From Macrobrachium rosenbergii (taxonomy: Eukaryota; Arthropoda; Malacostraca; Decapoda; Palaemonidae), in contig NC_089795.1 of assembly GCF_040412425.1 (NCBI RefSeq), positions 79,347,663-79,411,662 on the forward strand: 64,000 nt of DNA. Direction: 5' to 3'. A program made the translations under genes and the position numbers. This document shows positions 12,681-25,338 of the stretch, piece after piece; positions within the stretch are counted from its first letter, which is position 1; every line of letters begins with the position of its first letter. The notes beneath the pieces are model-generated. The model was not told the DNA's origin. It searched no databases and was given only the letters and a program-made list of their open reading frames with translations.

Positions 12681-13062
12681 CTGCTAATTATGCATAGAAG
12701 GGAGACACTCGAGTACTATGTAAAGTCCTCAAACGAAAATACATAACATTAATTTTTCATTTTGGGAAACCTTCCCCATAACCATTTTTGAAAAAGAGTA
12801 AGGTAATCTTATCAGGTGCAGGCGCCTCTGAAGACTATCATAATTAAAGAAGAAAAACAGAGGCTAAAGTAATATTTTTTTATGTATGTAATAAAGTCCA
12901 CTGACATTATGATATTGCATGTAATGATAAAGACTGTGATGTCAGCAATGGTGTAACCAAAAAAATATTCTTTTTCTCGGTCATTTAAAATTAATTGACA
13001 TTTTCCTCTGGTTCATCAATTTTAAATATTTCATATAGCCATATGAGATTTACCCGTTTTAT

Positions 13063-13105
13063 TCTCTCTCTCTCTCTCTCTCTCTCCTCTCTCTCTCCTC
13101 TCTCT

Positions 13106-13148
<43 letters not shown>
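13063..13148. repeat. (CT)n microsatellite
   Basis: CT array with CC interruptions, about 190 bp before the signal-peptide exon. Confidence 0.95.
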
Positions 13149-13149
<1 letters not shown>

Positions 13150-13338
13150 GCAAAAATTATGTACATCACTCTTCTCTTTTCCTTAATTTAAAGTATTTTT
13201 TCTCTTCATGAAAAGTTTCTGTCTCCACCTCCCTGTCTCTCTCAGTATAAATGTGAATTCAAAATAACATTTTAAATCATTCCAGATACTGACTCAGTTA
13301 TTCATTTCGCTAAAGACCACCATTTTATTCCTCAACAG

Positions 13339-13585
13339 ATGACAGCGACAGTCCTCCCAGCCTACGTCTTCCTCTTCCTCATTGCATTAGGAGGTCTGGG
13401 CCCCCAATGTCCGGTGTTGGCGGAAAGCGAAGAAGTCCCTGGAGAAGGCGCTGCCGGGACAGACCCAGGTTCTTCGTTTGAGAGTGGTGTCGGTGCCGTG
13501 ATCAACAGCAACACACGGGAAGTGTCTCGTCTCCTCCACCTCTTCCAAAAGCTCTTGGATTTTGCGAGTGAGAATCCATGTTTAG
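13339..13585 (+). CDS. Signal-peptide exon of a secreted protein, probably lectin-like
   Basis: The ATG follows immediately after an acceptor (TTCCTCAACAG), so any 5' UTR lies upstream across an intron. 82 codons plus one base end at G|GTAAGG. Residues 1-28 look like a signal peptide: hydrophobic core AYVFLFLIALGGLG, likely cleavage after VLA. An acidic Gly/Ser/Glu stretch follows (ESEEVPGEGAAGTDPGSSF), then a likely amphipathic helix (REVSRLLHLFQKLLDFASEN) and Cys. The phase fits the lectin-like exons at 20732 and 23464 on the same strand, so I infer a secreted C-type lectin, but the join is not proven. Confidence 0.6.
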
Positions 13586-14364
13586 GTAAGGGGCGTCTGA
13601 CAGTTTATGCGGTGTCCTCTTATTTGGTTTCATTTATATATTCTAGCTGTTATTTTGTTATTATAAGGATGGTGATGATGGCAAAGGTTCTGAACACCTT
13701 TATCTTATTTTCCGGGATCTAAAAAGGTTAAAATGTTAGCTTTTAAGCAGGCTTTTGTCTTTTCAAAAGGGTCAAAGTTGAAAAATATTAGTGGGAAGTA
13801 ATTACCAATCCCAGCATCACCTACAGTACATACTAACTTTCATTAGAATCAGAGGAAAATTAAATGTTGACCTTTAATTGCCTTGTGGCCTTGAAAAATA
13901 GGTAATTCAAAGTGTGCTTACCAATCAAGTTTAATTAGAATCTGAGAAAAATAGAATATTTGTCTTTAAATTTTCCTGATATTGGAAAATAAGTCAATAC
14001 TGAAAATGCCCAAAACAATACCTAGAATCAAATTCTGTATACCACAAACCACAACTAGAACAGTTTCTGAAATGTAGAAGGGTAAAACATCTTGAAATGA
14101 AAACCTTTTAACTGACCTGTGTTGTTGGAAAACAGGTCAGGGTGAAAGTATTTTAGTAAAAAATCATCAGCTCCTAAGTTACTAATCTACGAAGTTCCAG
14201 AGTCTATGAAAAAGGGAAAAGAGAGTAATAATGACGACAGTCATGATCATACAACGTAAAACTCCAAACGTATCCTACAATTATTATCTGAATTGCAACC
14301 CTGATACGTTGTGCCAGATAGCCAAGTTGGGGTTGCTTGCTCTGCCTTCCCTCTCATTCCCCAT

Positions 14365-14420
14365 CGCTGATTGGCTCCGTATAAGGTTGTGGGCGGAGTC
14401 TTTACCAGCAAGAGCCAATC
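14365..14420. promoter_or_regulatory. Opposed CCAAT boxes flanking a GC box
   Basis: ATTGG at 14370-14374, GGGCGG at 14391-14396 and CCAAT at 14415-14419 lie within 50 bp. This lies in the first intron of the secreted gene. It could be an alternative promoter or part of a repeat; no TATA box or Inr was assigned. Confidence 0.3.
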
Positions 14421-14549
14421 AACATGCAGTATCACCATATGTCACATCCTAACTCGACTTCGGTATCTCTCAGCTAGTGAGTTTTATATTGGATGAAGTT
14501 AAAATAGTTTATCAAAGGGAAAACATAATGAAGTGCATATGTATGTATA

Positions 14550-14550
<1 letters not shown>

Positions 14551-14605
<55 letters not shown>
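14551..14605. repeat. (TA)n microsatellite
   Basis: TA array followed by GTAT tetranucleotides. (TAA)n runs lie nearby at about 14712-14726 and 14750-14771. Confidence 0.9.
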
Positions 14606-14614
<9 letters not shown>

Positions 14615-16255
14615 ATGTATGTATGTATGTATGTATAAATAATGAAATAAAATGAAAATTGTATGTATGTCTCTTGTATTATCGTAAATTTTTAAATAAA
14701 AGAAAATTAAATAATAATAATAATATCGTATTTTTATATGGATAAAAAGTAATAATAATAATAATAATAATGCTGAGGCGACGAAGATAAGAATGAAAAT
14801 TAACCAAAACAACTGAGCTTCTAAAATTTATGCCTTTTAGTTTCTTTCTCCTGTAACATTCACAATGTTGTCCTGTTTGTTCGTCACCCAAATACGGAAC
14901 AACATAGAAGCACGATGTTCGTATTCCGAAGCAGCGTCCCCCGTGTTTTCTTGACCAAGGCTGCAGAGCCTTACAGTCCACATGAAAAGGAAAATTAGTA
15001 TAATTTTCATGGAAATGGTGTTTTTACCATTACAGTCAGTTGGTGAACGAAAGGTGGATGTGACGTCATACGTAGTGTGCTTTTCTTTTAAGATTTACTT
15101 AGCACTTATCCACTAGTTTGCTTGTTTTACATCTGTTTGATATTTGCACCATGCTCTTCGAATTTCGTAACATTTTACTTTTACATAACTTCAGCATGAA
15201 AAAAAAAATTGAATGAAAAACCTTTTTCTGTGCCGACCAATTACTTTAATGCCTACTGATTGACTAATTAGATCAAGGAACTCGTCGTTTGAAGTTAAAG
15301 TAGAGATTGACGACGAACTCGGAAAAAAAAAAAATCTCGTCCCTTCATTCCCAAACTCTCATTCCTTGCTGCAGTAGCTTCTCTGTACTCCATTGCTCAA
15401 CGCAAGCAGAACGCGAAAGATTGAATTATTTCTCTGCGAAAAATGGCGTGAATGCCAACAAAGCTGAAATTAAAAGCAAATAGACGTGACACCGAGCATA
15501 CACCAGTCAGCTTTTTCCATCCCCTTTTTTTGTTGGAAATATCGGACTTTTGGATGAGAATCTGATTGACTTTGAATGATGGTTCCGTTTCATCAGTGTC
15601 ACTGCGAAGTCTCTAGTAATTGTGCCTTGACTTTTTATGTGCGATTTTTGTGATGTTTGTTGTCTGTCCTGCTTCATTTCCTTTTACTTTCTCCTTATCT
15701 GATTCCCCTGAAAACAGTCTTCCACAAATTACTTTACGTTACTGTACTTTATTGCGCATGCTGACACCTGCATAACGTAGGTTGTTGAGTATGTATGGGT
15801 ACAAATGTTGATTGAAATCGTAAATACGATGATTGTAAGTTTTTTTCGTGCTTCTTTGATTTTGTCCAAGCTGTACTGTCATAAAGAAATTTAGTATTTA
15901 ATGAGCGTTTTGCATGTTTATTTGTACTTTTGAAAAGATGGGGCCCACAAGAAAAAAAATTGTGCAGTTCCAAAAACCTTCATTCACATTCATTTTTAAA
16001 ATTACACTAATTCTTAATTTTCATGATTATTATCGGCAAAGTTTAACTTTGACTCCGTTCAATATAGAAACAAATGGAGGAGGCTCATAAAAACAAGTTA
16101 CTCCAAATAGGGATTAAGCTGAGAAGATTATTAAACCATAAACGTTTCCTTTCGTCCTTATGGTGCAAGAAACTTAGGATTATGATTTTAAAATCTTTCA
16201 TAGTCAGTGTTATGGAGATGTAAGTGTCACCTATGGCTATGGGCTAGTATATCGT

Positions 16256-16365
<110 letters not shown>

Positions 16366-17668
16366 GGCAGCAGAGTCCATAAAACACATCAAAGGCCATA
16401 ATTTATTCGTCAGAGACGTTTCGGCACATGTACTATGGCCATTTTCGAAATCTGCAAATATAACAAATTTCGTTAAAATTTACAAAAACTATTTTAAAGA
16501 GATAAAGCAGAGAAAGAAAAAAATTATTTACAAAAAATTAAAAATAACTTGAAACGTATACAGTAAAAGGAAACCTGTACTCAACAAACCATTCAAAGGG
16601 AAGGAGAAGAATGAAGACCAAGACCTGACCCCACCCTAGACTTCAGTTATGTAGATGATAAGAGGAGAAGGGAAAACGTTAGAGTTCAAGCTGATGGAAC
16701 AAGTCGTTTGATGTATAAGGACTCAAGGGCAGTTAGGTAATCACTTATGTGGCTTGTTCACCAATAATAAAGAAATGTTTTTTTATTTATTTCGATTTTA
16801 CATATGGAGGCATAGTTCTTTATATTAGAAAATTCTGGTTTACTCCAATTTCTGACCCGTTCTAAAACTGCTTATCACATGGTTACAATATCTCACCTGC
16901 AGTAACCTATGGCAAGATCCAACATAGATACGGGACATCGGGCACTTGAATCTTATAAATAATGTTAGATCTCATGAAGGCCTGCAGTTTGTTTGTCAAA
17001 GAATACACCGATATGTGTGTGTGTATATGTATGTCATATTTACATATATAATTATGTATATATGTGTGTGTGTGATAAAACGCATTTGTCGCTAATATGA
17101 AAACGCTTATAAAAGAAAAACCAGCCAAATGATTTCTTTATATATAATTATGTATATATATATATGTATGTTTTGTGAGGTGTGTAAGATTGTGTGTGTG
17201 AACACATGAAAATGCTTATTACCACATGGAAAAAACAACCAGAACATTTATCCTGTTATTTTCTTGTATTATTGGGTTATAACAAAAGTGTGATTTTTAC
17301 CATGAAAATATTATATAAACAAAAACATATATATGTATAAAAACAGACTACATTATATATATATATATATATATATAATTATTCGAGCAACAACTTCGCC
17401 TCCAGCTGCCTGTGACTGGTAAGGGGGCAATGTCACCAATATTCAGAGGAAATAGAGTTGTGCCATGGTGTCTATACAGTAACCTTCTAACGTCTCTTTA
17501 TTTGTTACCAATCTTATTTCTTTAAAATTGGAAAAGTCTCTGCTTTTTATTCAATGAATAAACACTTATTGAATTATTTAATTCAGCTGGTGTATTCTTC
17601 TTGTCTCTTCTTTCACATATAGGCATTTGATTCTGGTGGAGCTCTTTTTGGCAAGTTCATGGCCTTTC

Positions 17669-17670
<2 letters not shown>

Positions 17671-17724
<54 letters not shown>
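17671..17724. repeat. (ATA)n microsatellite
   Basis: About 17 trinucleotide units. Confidence 0.95.
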
Positions 17725-18757
17725 GCCCTGTGAATTAATTGTATGGAAAAATTTTTGGTTCTCTCACTGTTTAGAAGTCAAGTCCCTGTGCTGTAATCTA
17801 ACTTACAGGCAATTATATAGAACCAATAATCCTTTTTCATTTATTTTCTTTGTTTTAATGATTTTTAAATTATTTATTATACCCATTAAAAAAATGCTGA
17901 TATAAATGTTGTGTACCGTACTCAGCTTTGTTACTTTTGTTGGTTTATAATTCTGATTTTCTTGTCATTTACATCTGGGCATTCTGTTCTGCTGAATAAC
18001 ATATCAGTCAACCCCAAATCCTGGTTGCGGGAAAGAGGAACAACCTATGCAATGCATTTAAAACCCCTCTGAAAGGTCAAACACCTTATTTTGAGAATTG
18101 CAAAACACCAAAAAAAATCTAAAAATGCTTATCAGCTGAATATTTTAAGTTTTATGTCACAAAAGTGCATTCAGTCACAAAGCTGGCATATGAAAATACT
18201 GCAATTTGTGAATATTTCTTAGACTTAAAATACTGGAATAGACAAATTTGGAGCCATGAATAGACGGGTGTTGACATCAACGATATTAAAGATTTTTGTA
18301 GCCATTTGATAAGCTGAAGTCATTTGTTTCCTTATGATTTTTCATGTTTTAATTTGACCAAAATTTTATTATGCCTCTGCATAAGGAGCAGTCCTCTTAA
18401 TTGTATCAACTGTTTTCATATTTTTCTTAGGCCTTTATCTTTGTACCGTGGAACCTGTTTATATTCCTTACCACCAGTGTAGACATTTGTAATTCTCAGT
18501 CTTACTGTGTAACGAGTAGAGTCTTATGCTATTATTGCATTGCTAGCCAAGCCTCTGATAGTAGGTTTTACGTCTTTCCATTTCTAAGGTCTCAACGTCT
18601 TCCGTCTTAGATAGCTAATGCAACAGTATTTCCACCTTTCTGATTACTTTTATTACTTGATGCTTAGAAATTGGAAGAGGATTCTGTAAGTTTAATGAAA
18701 TTCTACTGGGCTATGTTTGTTTTCCTTATGACTATTCTGTTTCCTAGTTCCTCGTTG

Positions 18758-18830
18758 GGGTGAGCGGTCAAGAGTTTGTGGGCTACGCACTCAATAGGCG
18801 TGTTCGAACCTCCTGGTGGCGCAATGAAGA
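18758..18830 (+). repeat. tRNA-like element (B box)
   Basis: GTGAGCGGTCAAGAG resembles an A-box region and GTGTTCGAACCTCC contains a near-perfect B box. No full cloverleaf can be drawn, so I treat it as a tRNA-derived SINE head rather than a tRNA gene. Confidence 0.35.
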
Positions 18831-20731
18831 ATTATGAATTTATTTCAGTTATCACAAATTCATTGAATCAACTATAATGTGGTTCTGTTGCTAATGTTAA
18901 ACCAATGGTGGTTCTTAAACACTGTAAAATAAGTCTAATCTTTCTTTTTCAGCATTAGGAGAGCTGTTAATCAGCTCCAGTGGTCTGTGTAAAACTAAAG
19001 TATAATTTAACTGTCGAAAGATTAATCAGACGTTTCCAAGTCCTCAAGTTAGGATCGTACTCCTCACAGTTCTTCCTTTTCTTTTCTGTCTGAAGCTCGT
19101 TCTTAATATTCTTCACCCAATGTCTGAAGTTGTCTCGCAGTTATGTCAGCTGGACAGAGTACTTCCTTAGAAAATGTCATCCATTTTCTGAAAAACACCA
19201 TTATTAATAGATAACATTGAAATTCACATCCCTTATTAAATGTTCATACTGTATTTTGGTCACAGAAATAAGTAGTAATGTTTTGAGAATACATAGATGC
19301 ATTTCATCTGTATGCTGTAGTTGCCATATATTTTCCAGTCTTATGCGCTTATTTCGTTTGTTGCCAACCATCAGTGCTACATTGTCTGTATGCTTACAGT
19401 AGTAGCCTTTTTAAAGCATAATGGAAAATCCAACAAATTGCTAAACAAAGCAGCAAATGTACGTTCTTACATTTGCTTTTAAAACCATGGAAGCTCTGTT
19501 CCTTCATTACGCAAAATAGTTTCAATTGATTTTGCCTCATATGGCATCCTGGACCATGTCTCTCTCTCGCTCTCTCTCTCTCTCTCTCACTGGAGCATCA
19601 TCTCTCTCTAGTCTCTCTCAATCTCTCTCAAGTGATTTTATGCACAAAATTTACGAAAATTTTTAAATATCTGCCATGATTAATAAACCTACTGCAGTAA
19701 ACTCTTAAGTTTGAAATTGATTTTGCACTAGGCTTCTGAACTGCCCACAGTATGTAATGCACTTTTCTTCTTTTGTGATTGTAATCACAATGACATACTA
19801 TAGAGTTAATGAGAATTAACCTTAGTCTCAGTTTTCTTATTCAGTGATGCTCTGTAATGCATAACAAAAACATCATATTTGGTCTGAATGTATCTTATTT
19901 GGATTCAAACACAGCTACGTGAAAATCTTCCGTCTGTAATTTTATGGAACCAATTATTTTAATCAAAATGATCTGTCTGAGTTAAGTGAAAAGTTGGTGC
20001 TGTAGTTTAGTTATCAGTTTAAATATTACTGTCTTCACGAATTCTGGTATAATATTTTTTTTTATTTGCCTTGGTAGGAGACCTAATAGTTAAAATGAGA
20101 AATCATTATATTATTGCCTCTAACCCTGGTCCTTTAATAAAAATTTGTTGTCATGTTGGCGTAACTTGTTACGCCGATTACGTACTTTTGATTTAGCTCA
20201 GCAAGAGCGACAGATATTAAGTACCTTGACAAAAAACTCCAAACAAAAAATGAAATTGAACATTAGTTATTAAACTGCAAGACATCATACTATTTGAGGG
20301 GCGCTTGCTAACAAGTTTCAGCAGCCATGGCCGAACTGGCTTCATTGTGAGCAGCAGAGTCTGAACTATCCTGTACACACACTTTTGCCTATGTTACTGG
20401 CTGCATGGAGGATCGAAAAATCCATGCAAAACAAAGTGAAATCTTAAGTTTTGTATTGAAGGGTACTAGATATTCACACATAAAGATATCTAAATGTAAG
20501 GTCTGTTCATGTATTGCTTATTTTATGTGTTGAATTGCATGATTGGAAGAATTTTAACATTAAATATTTTAAGACTTTCTGATTTTTATCAGTTTATTTA
20601 TAATAATAATTTTCTTTTCATTATTCAGCTACACTGGATTTAGTTGTTGTCCTCTAACCCTTCTTCATTAGCCGTATGAAAACATCTTCTTTGAAACCAA
20701 AGTGAAACCTTCCAATCTTGCTTTGCCCCAG

Positions 20732-20807
20732 ATGCCTGCACCCTTATGGGAGGATTCCTTGCTGAACCTCAAATGACAAAACATACTACAATGATTTTTG
20801 CATCATG
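20732..20807 (+). CDS. Possible C-type lectin-like domain exon (middle part)
   Basis: After TTTGCCCCAG, phase 1 reads (D)ACTLMGGFLAEPQMTKHTT, resembling the C-x-x-x-GG-x-LAEP motif found after the second helix of C-type lectin-like domains. The donor TG|GTAATA leaves phase 2, which does not match the next candidate exon, and the preceding W-x-x-A-x-x-x half of the domain was not found. Either an intervening exon is missing or this is a decayed copy. Confidence 0.4.
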
Positions 20808-23463
20808 GTAATAAGTACGAATATATTTCTTTAAAATGAGGTAATACTTCAGGGAAATCGTTTACCATGGTTTTTTCTTTTATGATGCTGCTGCAGTTGG
20901 CACCCCTTTATGTGAGCATTTTATCATTTTTTAAAAACGGCGCTTGGCACTATTACACTGCGCCACCAATTAAATAATTGGAATTTTTCCAGTCTAAAAT
21001 TTTTTCTGGCTTGGTAGGTAGGAAAGGGTATTAGCTATGATTTGGGTTCATATTTTGAGCTGATAGGGAAAGCTGTGGTGAAATTGTCAACCACTAATAG
21101 TTAACTATATTATTAATATAACTATCCTTTAGAGTTGGCATTTGGATTCCGGAGAACCCTGGTCTCTGGGCAGATGCATTACCACATTCTAGCAGATTTG
21201 CTAGCCAGTTCTAGTGTTATCAGATAGAGTTCTACATTCTTGTTGTTTTTAGGTTTGATAAGCAGAATTGGACCTACACTTGATGCTGTTTTAAAATATT
21301 AAACATCCTTTAGAGCAGAATTAAGTTAGGCATCATTGAGTCAGTCTCACTGGTGTCATTATTGAAGAAGTGAACTTCATGGATAACTGATATTTCTGAG
21401 AGACTAAGTGATTTCTTATTTTCTTACTAGCTGAAAGATCGAAAACTGAAATTAGAAAATCTAGACCCACAACATTGCTTAACACAAATGACAACTCCAG
21501 GTATGGACAAGGATGATTGAGCTTAAGACAAAATGTCTTTGTTGTTAACAATGGCCCATTGTCTCCTTACTAATCCAAGCCATTGAGGCTGTTGGTCTAA
21601 CTTAGCTTTATTTAAGGAAAGACTGAATTTGAAAACATGTTGGCATATTAGATGTTTTTATATCAAAATCTCATGGCAGAAAATGACGGATTTCCTTTAA
21701 ATTCTGTAATAAAATTTTTCATATTACTGCGATTGAAAACTGGTGCATTGTCTCTCCAAGAGCCAAAAATCTTCCACTAGGTCAGAATGGAATCTGTTTA
21801 TATATAAGAAAATGACCAAAGAAATGACAATTTTAAGAACAGAAACAAAATCAAATGTATTCGCATAAGTAAAGAGGGTAATGAAAAAGAAAAATAAATT
21901 CATTACCTCTGCCTCTACTGATATTGCCTTTACCATAGAGACTGCCTTGAAACAGTGAGTTATCTCTCCAGTCTTTGATAAGTTCCCATGTTCCATTTGG
22001 ACCATGTTTCCACTGCCAAATGTATGGGCATATAAACACAATGTTGGAAAGTCACTCTCGGGCGGCTATGCAATGAAACCAACAAGGCAACCATCTCGAT
22101 GCTTGTTGAGTGGGAGAAACTCTTTATTATTAAGTAAATACAGGGTTCAGACTGACTTTCATTCCAGGCAGCAACTTCATTGGTAATGTTCGGGTAACAG
22201 ATATACAGCGAATGAATGCCACTTTCAGAGATTGTAATCGGTCGATATCCTTCCAAAGTTTTTGTCAGCTGGGTTACCTTTCACTGAATACTGTAACTGG
22301 AAAAAAGCCATTTTTTCCTTCTTAGAAGTACAAGCTGATGAAAAAGTTAGTGAATGGTGTTGCTGATATCTTTGGCCATATGGAACATCAGTATAGAACT
22401 GTTAAACACTTCTCAGCATTCAGTCCCATAGAAAGAAAAATATATGCCATATTGCCCATGTAACTATGAAAGGACAAAATACATTTTATATTAGACAGTT
22501 GCAATCATACTAAAACTTGGAAGGTCACATAAATGTTACGACTCCTTGATCTGGAATAATACAGTACAGTACTGTATTAGAAAAATAGTGGATAAATTCA
22601 TTTTAAGTAAACACTGGTACAGTACTGATTTTTTGTGAATAAGTTGCAAGGATAGATAATGGCTTTACAATTTTGCAAGGCACTTTTCATAATTTAAAGA
22701 AATTACCAAGAAACTTATGGATGCTCAGTGCTATAGGACAGAATAAGAAGTGTTAGTCTAAGTCTGCACTGTAGAGGGAAGAGTCTGCTCTTGGTCCTGA
22801 TGACATTCAATTTGCCTTAAGACACTGGAAAATAAAAAAAAGAATTCATTTTAAGCATCATTATATGGACTGAGAACAGAAGCAGAACAAAATTTGGGGT
22901 GTTTGGTATATTATAAACATAAGACTATGATTTTTCCATATACAGTAATTCCCTCATAGTCTAGAGAGAGAGGTTTTGATGAAAGAAACTATTGTTTGCA
23001 TTTTCATCTTACAGTACATGGTTGACTTGTATTCTTTTAAAAATTATTTAAGAAGTATTATTAGCTGGGAATTTATCTTATTGCACTTATGTTATTAGAT
23101 TTTTGCCAGATTATTTAATGATTTATTGAAATTAGAATGCATGAATATAGCCTATTATTGCTTTACCTGTTATTTACATTGTTATTTATGAACTTTTTAC
23201 TAAAATAGTGTCATTTGCATTGATAGAAATGGTCTTATGAATTTAATGTATTTCTCCATATTTTTCCTTGTTAAACGAAAATAGGGTCAAGCCGTTTCAT
23301 ATCCATACGTTTTGCTTCTGATTTTTACCCCAAAAACTTTCATGCTCACATCCTTTCATTTTGACCATCATTTGCAGATGAAATAAGGATTCAATATAAC
23401 ATTGCACTTCATAACCCATTTAGTAGATTGCAGTGTTGTCTTCATTTTTTTCCATGGTCACAG

Positions 23464-23601
23464 GAAATGCTGAAGTATACATTGGTGGAGAGGCTCATAG
23501 TAAAGGTGAACCTTGGAAATGGGCAACTTCTGGGGAACAAATCAGTGAAGAAGACTGGAGTGCAGATGTTAACACAAGGATGACGCACCATCTGCCAATG
23601 T
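23464..23601 (+). pseudogene. C-type lectin-like domain fragment (WIGG region), disrupted
   Basis: After GGTCACAG a frame reads NAEVYIGGEAHSKGEPWKWA, then TSGEQISEEDW. This fits the C-type lectin core (V/F)WIGG..W.W..G.....W. The frame then meets TGA within about 12 codons, and no clear donor, second Cys pair or ICE-like end follows. A later in-frame GECLF (about 23644) may be the remains of the ECL motif, separated by stops. It is either the tail of a lectin gene with unseen splice sites or a pseudogene; I favour the latter slightly. Confidence 0.5.
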
Positions 23602-24097
23602 GAAAAAATTTTTGAATATGTTGACTTTTGTTTGCAAACCAGGGAGAATGTTTATTTGCAGAGATTGCTATTCTAAACATGAAGCTGATGTTTAGAAAGT
23701 TTTGACATTGCTTCTGAAGATTTATGTTTAATTTGCCAGGAATCAAGTTAGTATTATGAGACTATTAATTCATTTGTGTGAAGAACTCCCCTTATAGAAA
23801 GTAAATCCCTTTCTGTATACATGTAATGTAGTAAATATTTTTTCTGTTAGTATTTGCAAAGTTGAAATGAGTTCAAGTTTAGTAGTAACTGAAGTAACAT
23901 GAATTCACATTCTTTTAATGTATTTAAAGAATTATTCTTTCATTCTTTTAATGTATTTAATTTGCCACTGTTTGAAAGTTCCAGGGGAACATTTTCTCCC
24001 GTTTTCTAAGTCAAAATGGGATTAATGTAAAAATTCAGTGTGTAAGGATAATGCTATTACTGTATTCTTGTATTATTATTATTATCATAATGTAATT

Positions 24098-24350
24098 TAT
24101 AGAGACCACAGTGTACCACTGAGAGGTAAATGTGAGGGCTGAATGAAAGGGTTTGTCGTTCAAATGAAATTAAGAATGGAACAAAACTCCAAAGTTAGCC
24201 AAGTATTAGAGAAGAGGTTAAGGGGAACAGATGCAAAGCAAAAGGCAGACAGCAGTACATTTGGAGCTGAAGGGATACAGGAAAGAACCTTTAGTACTAT
24301 CTGTAAAGTGTACTGCAGTAGGCACATCAGTAGCCCCTTCTTACTGTGTG
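24098..24350 (+). repeat. SINE-like repeat family A, copy 3 (degenerate)
   Basis: Shares the order of blocks with copy 2, including GGAAAGAACCTTTAGTACT and TGTAAAGTGTACTGCA in place of TGCAAAGAACCTT and CAGTGCACCGCA. Heavily diverged. Confidence 0.5.
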
Positions 24351-25262
24351 GTTTTAGCAAAGTGTGCATATAAAACTACCTTATAATACTCTTGGTTGAA
24401 TTTGTTTCAAGGCCATCTAAATGAAAAGACAATGTTTGCACATTTCCACAATTTTCTAGGTTAATTATTTACATCTACAGTATTTACATATTTCATTTGT
24501 GCATAGATAGAATATATTGCTAGCACAGTGGCACATCAGCTTCACAGACCTCATTTTGTAACTTAATGGATGTGCCCAAGTCCTATAAAAATAGAAATAT
24601 TTCATACTTATAATTTTTTTTTACTTTTTATGCTAGATTATCAACCAGATCTGATTAAGTGTGTAATCATATGCTATGTCGGTTACCAGTTATTCTTCTG
24701 TAATGTAGTACATATGCTAGAATTACCAGACAGCAGGCTGAATATGTCCCAGTGGATGACTTGACATAATTTCTGGAATAATAACAGTAAATACATTAGT
24801 TGAATCTGATCATGGGTCCTTTGTTTCCCGACTTGTCGTTGCACCGATAACAGAATTCCCGAGCTGTCTCATTTTTGTTATGTATATATGCATCCTCAGT
24901 AATAAAAATGTGCATCATGAAGGAAACAGTAGATGGGTCCCCTCTATCTTTTCATCTTTCTCTCTCTCTCTCTCTCTCTGTACTATGTTTTTATTAACAT
25001 TTATTTGATGTGATACAGAACTGTATTGTACCTAATACAGTACAGTAATGTAGTGTTACATACAAATTTTTCAGTCCATACGTGTGCATGTACAGAGTAT
25101 ATGCACACGTGAGCACCACTAATAGGATAAACATACTGTTCACAGTGATCTCATTGCCATTTTCGAGACTCTTTCTCAAAGAAACATTTCTTTGCAAAAT
25201 CAACAGATAACTTGTTCAGTTTGCCATTGTGTTAAGATAAATTATGCATGTACAGTGTGTTT

Positions 25263-25263
<1 letters not shown>

Positions 25264-25335
<72 letters not shown>
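25264..25335. repeat. (CT)n microsatellite
   Basis: About 36 uninterrupted CT units. Confidence 0.97.

Positions 25336-25338
<3 letters not shown>

Larger units (their letters stand above)
1..13338. other. Repeat-rich flank without a recognised protein gene
   Basis: No exon with family similarity was seen on either strand. The long open frames here translate (TA)n, (CA)n or the repeats listed separately. The stretch 700-1060 is less AT-rich than its surroundings and non-repetitive, but I see no motif in it. Confidence 0.6.

Noticed and set aside
11835..12687. Overlapping GC-rich frames on both strands
   Set aside because: Explained by the degenerate minisatellite; scarcity of AT-rich stops opens every frame.
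18758..18830. Possible functional tRNA gene
   Set aside because: B box is good but acceptor and anticodon arms do not pair, so only a SINE-like call is justified.
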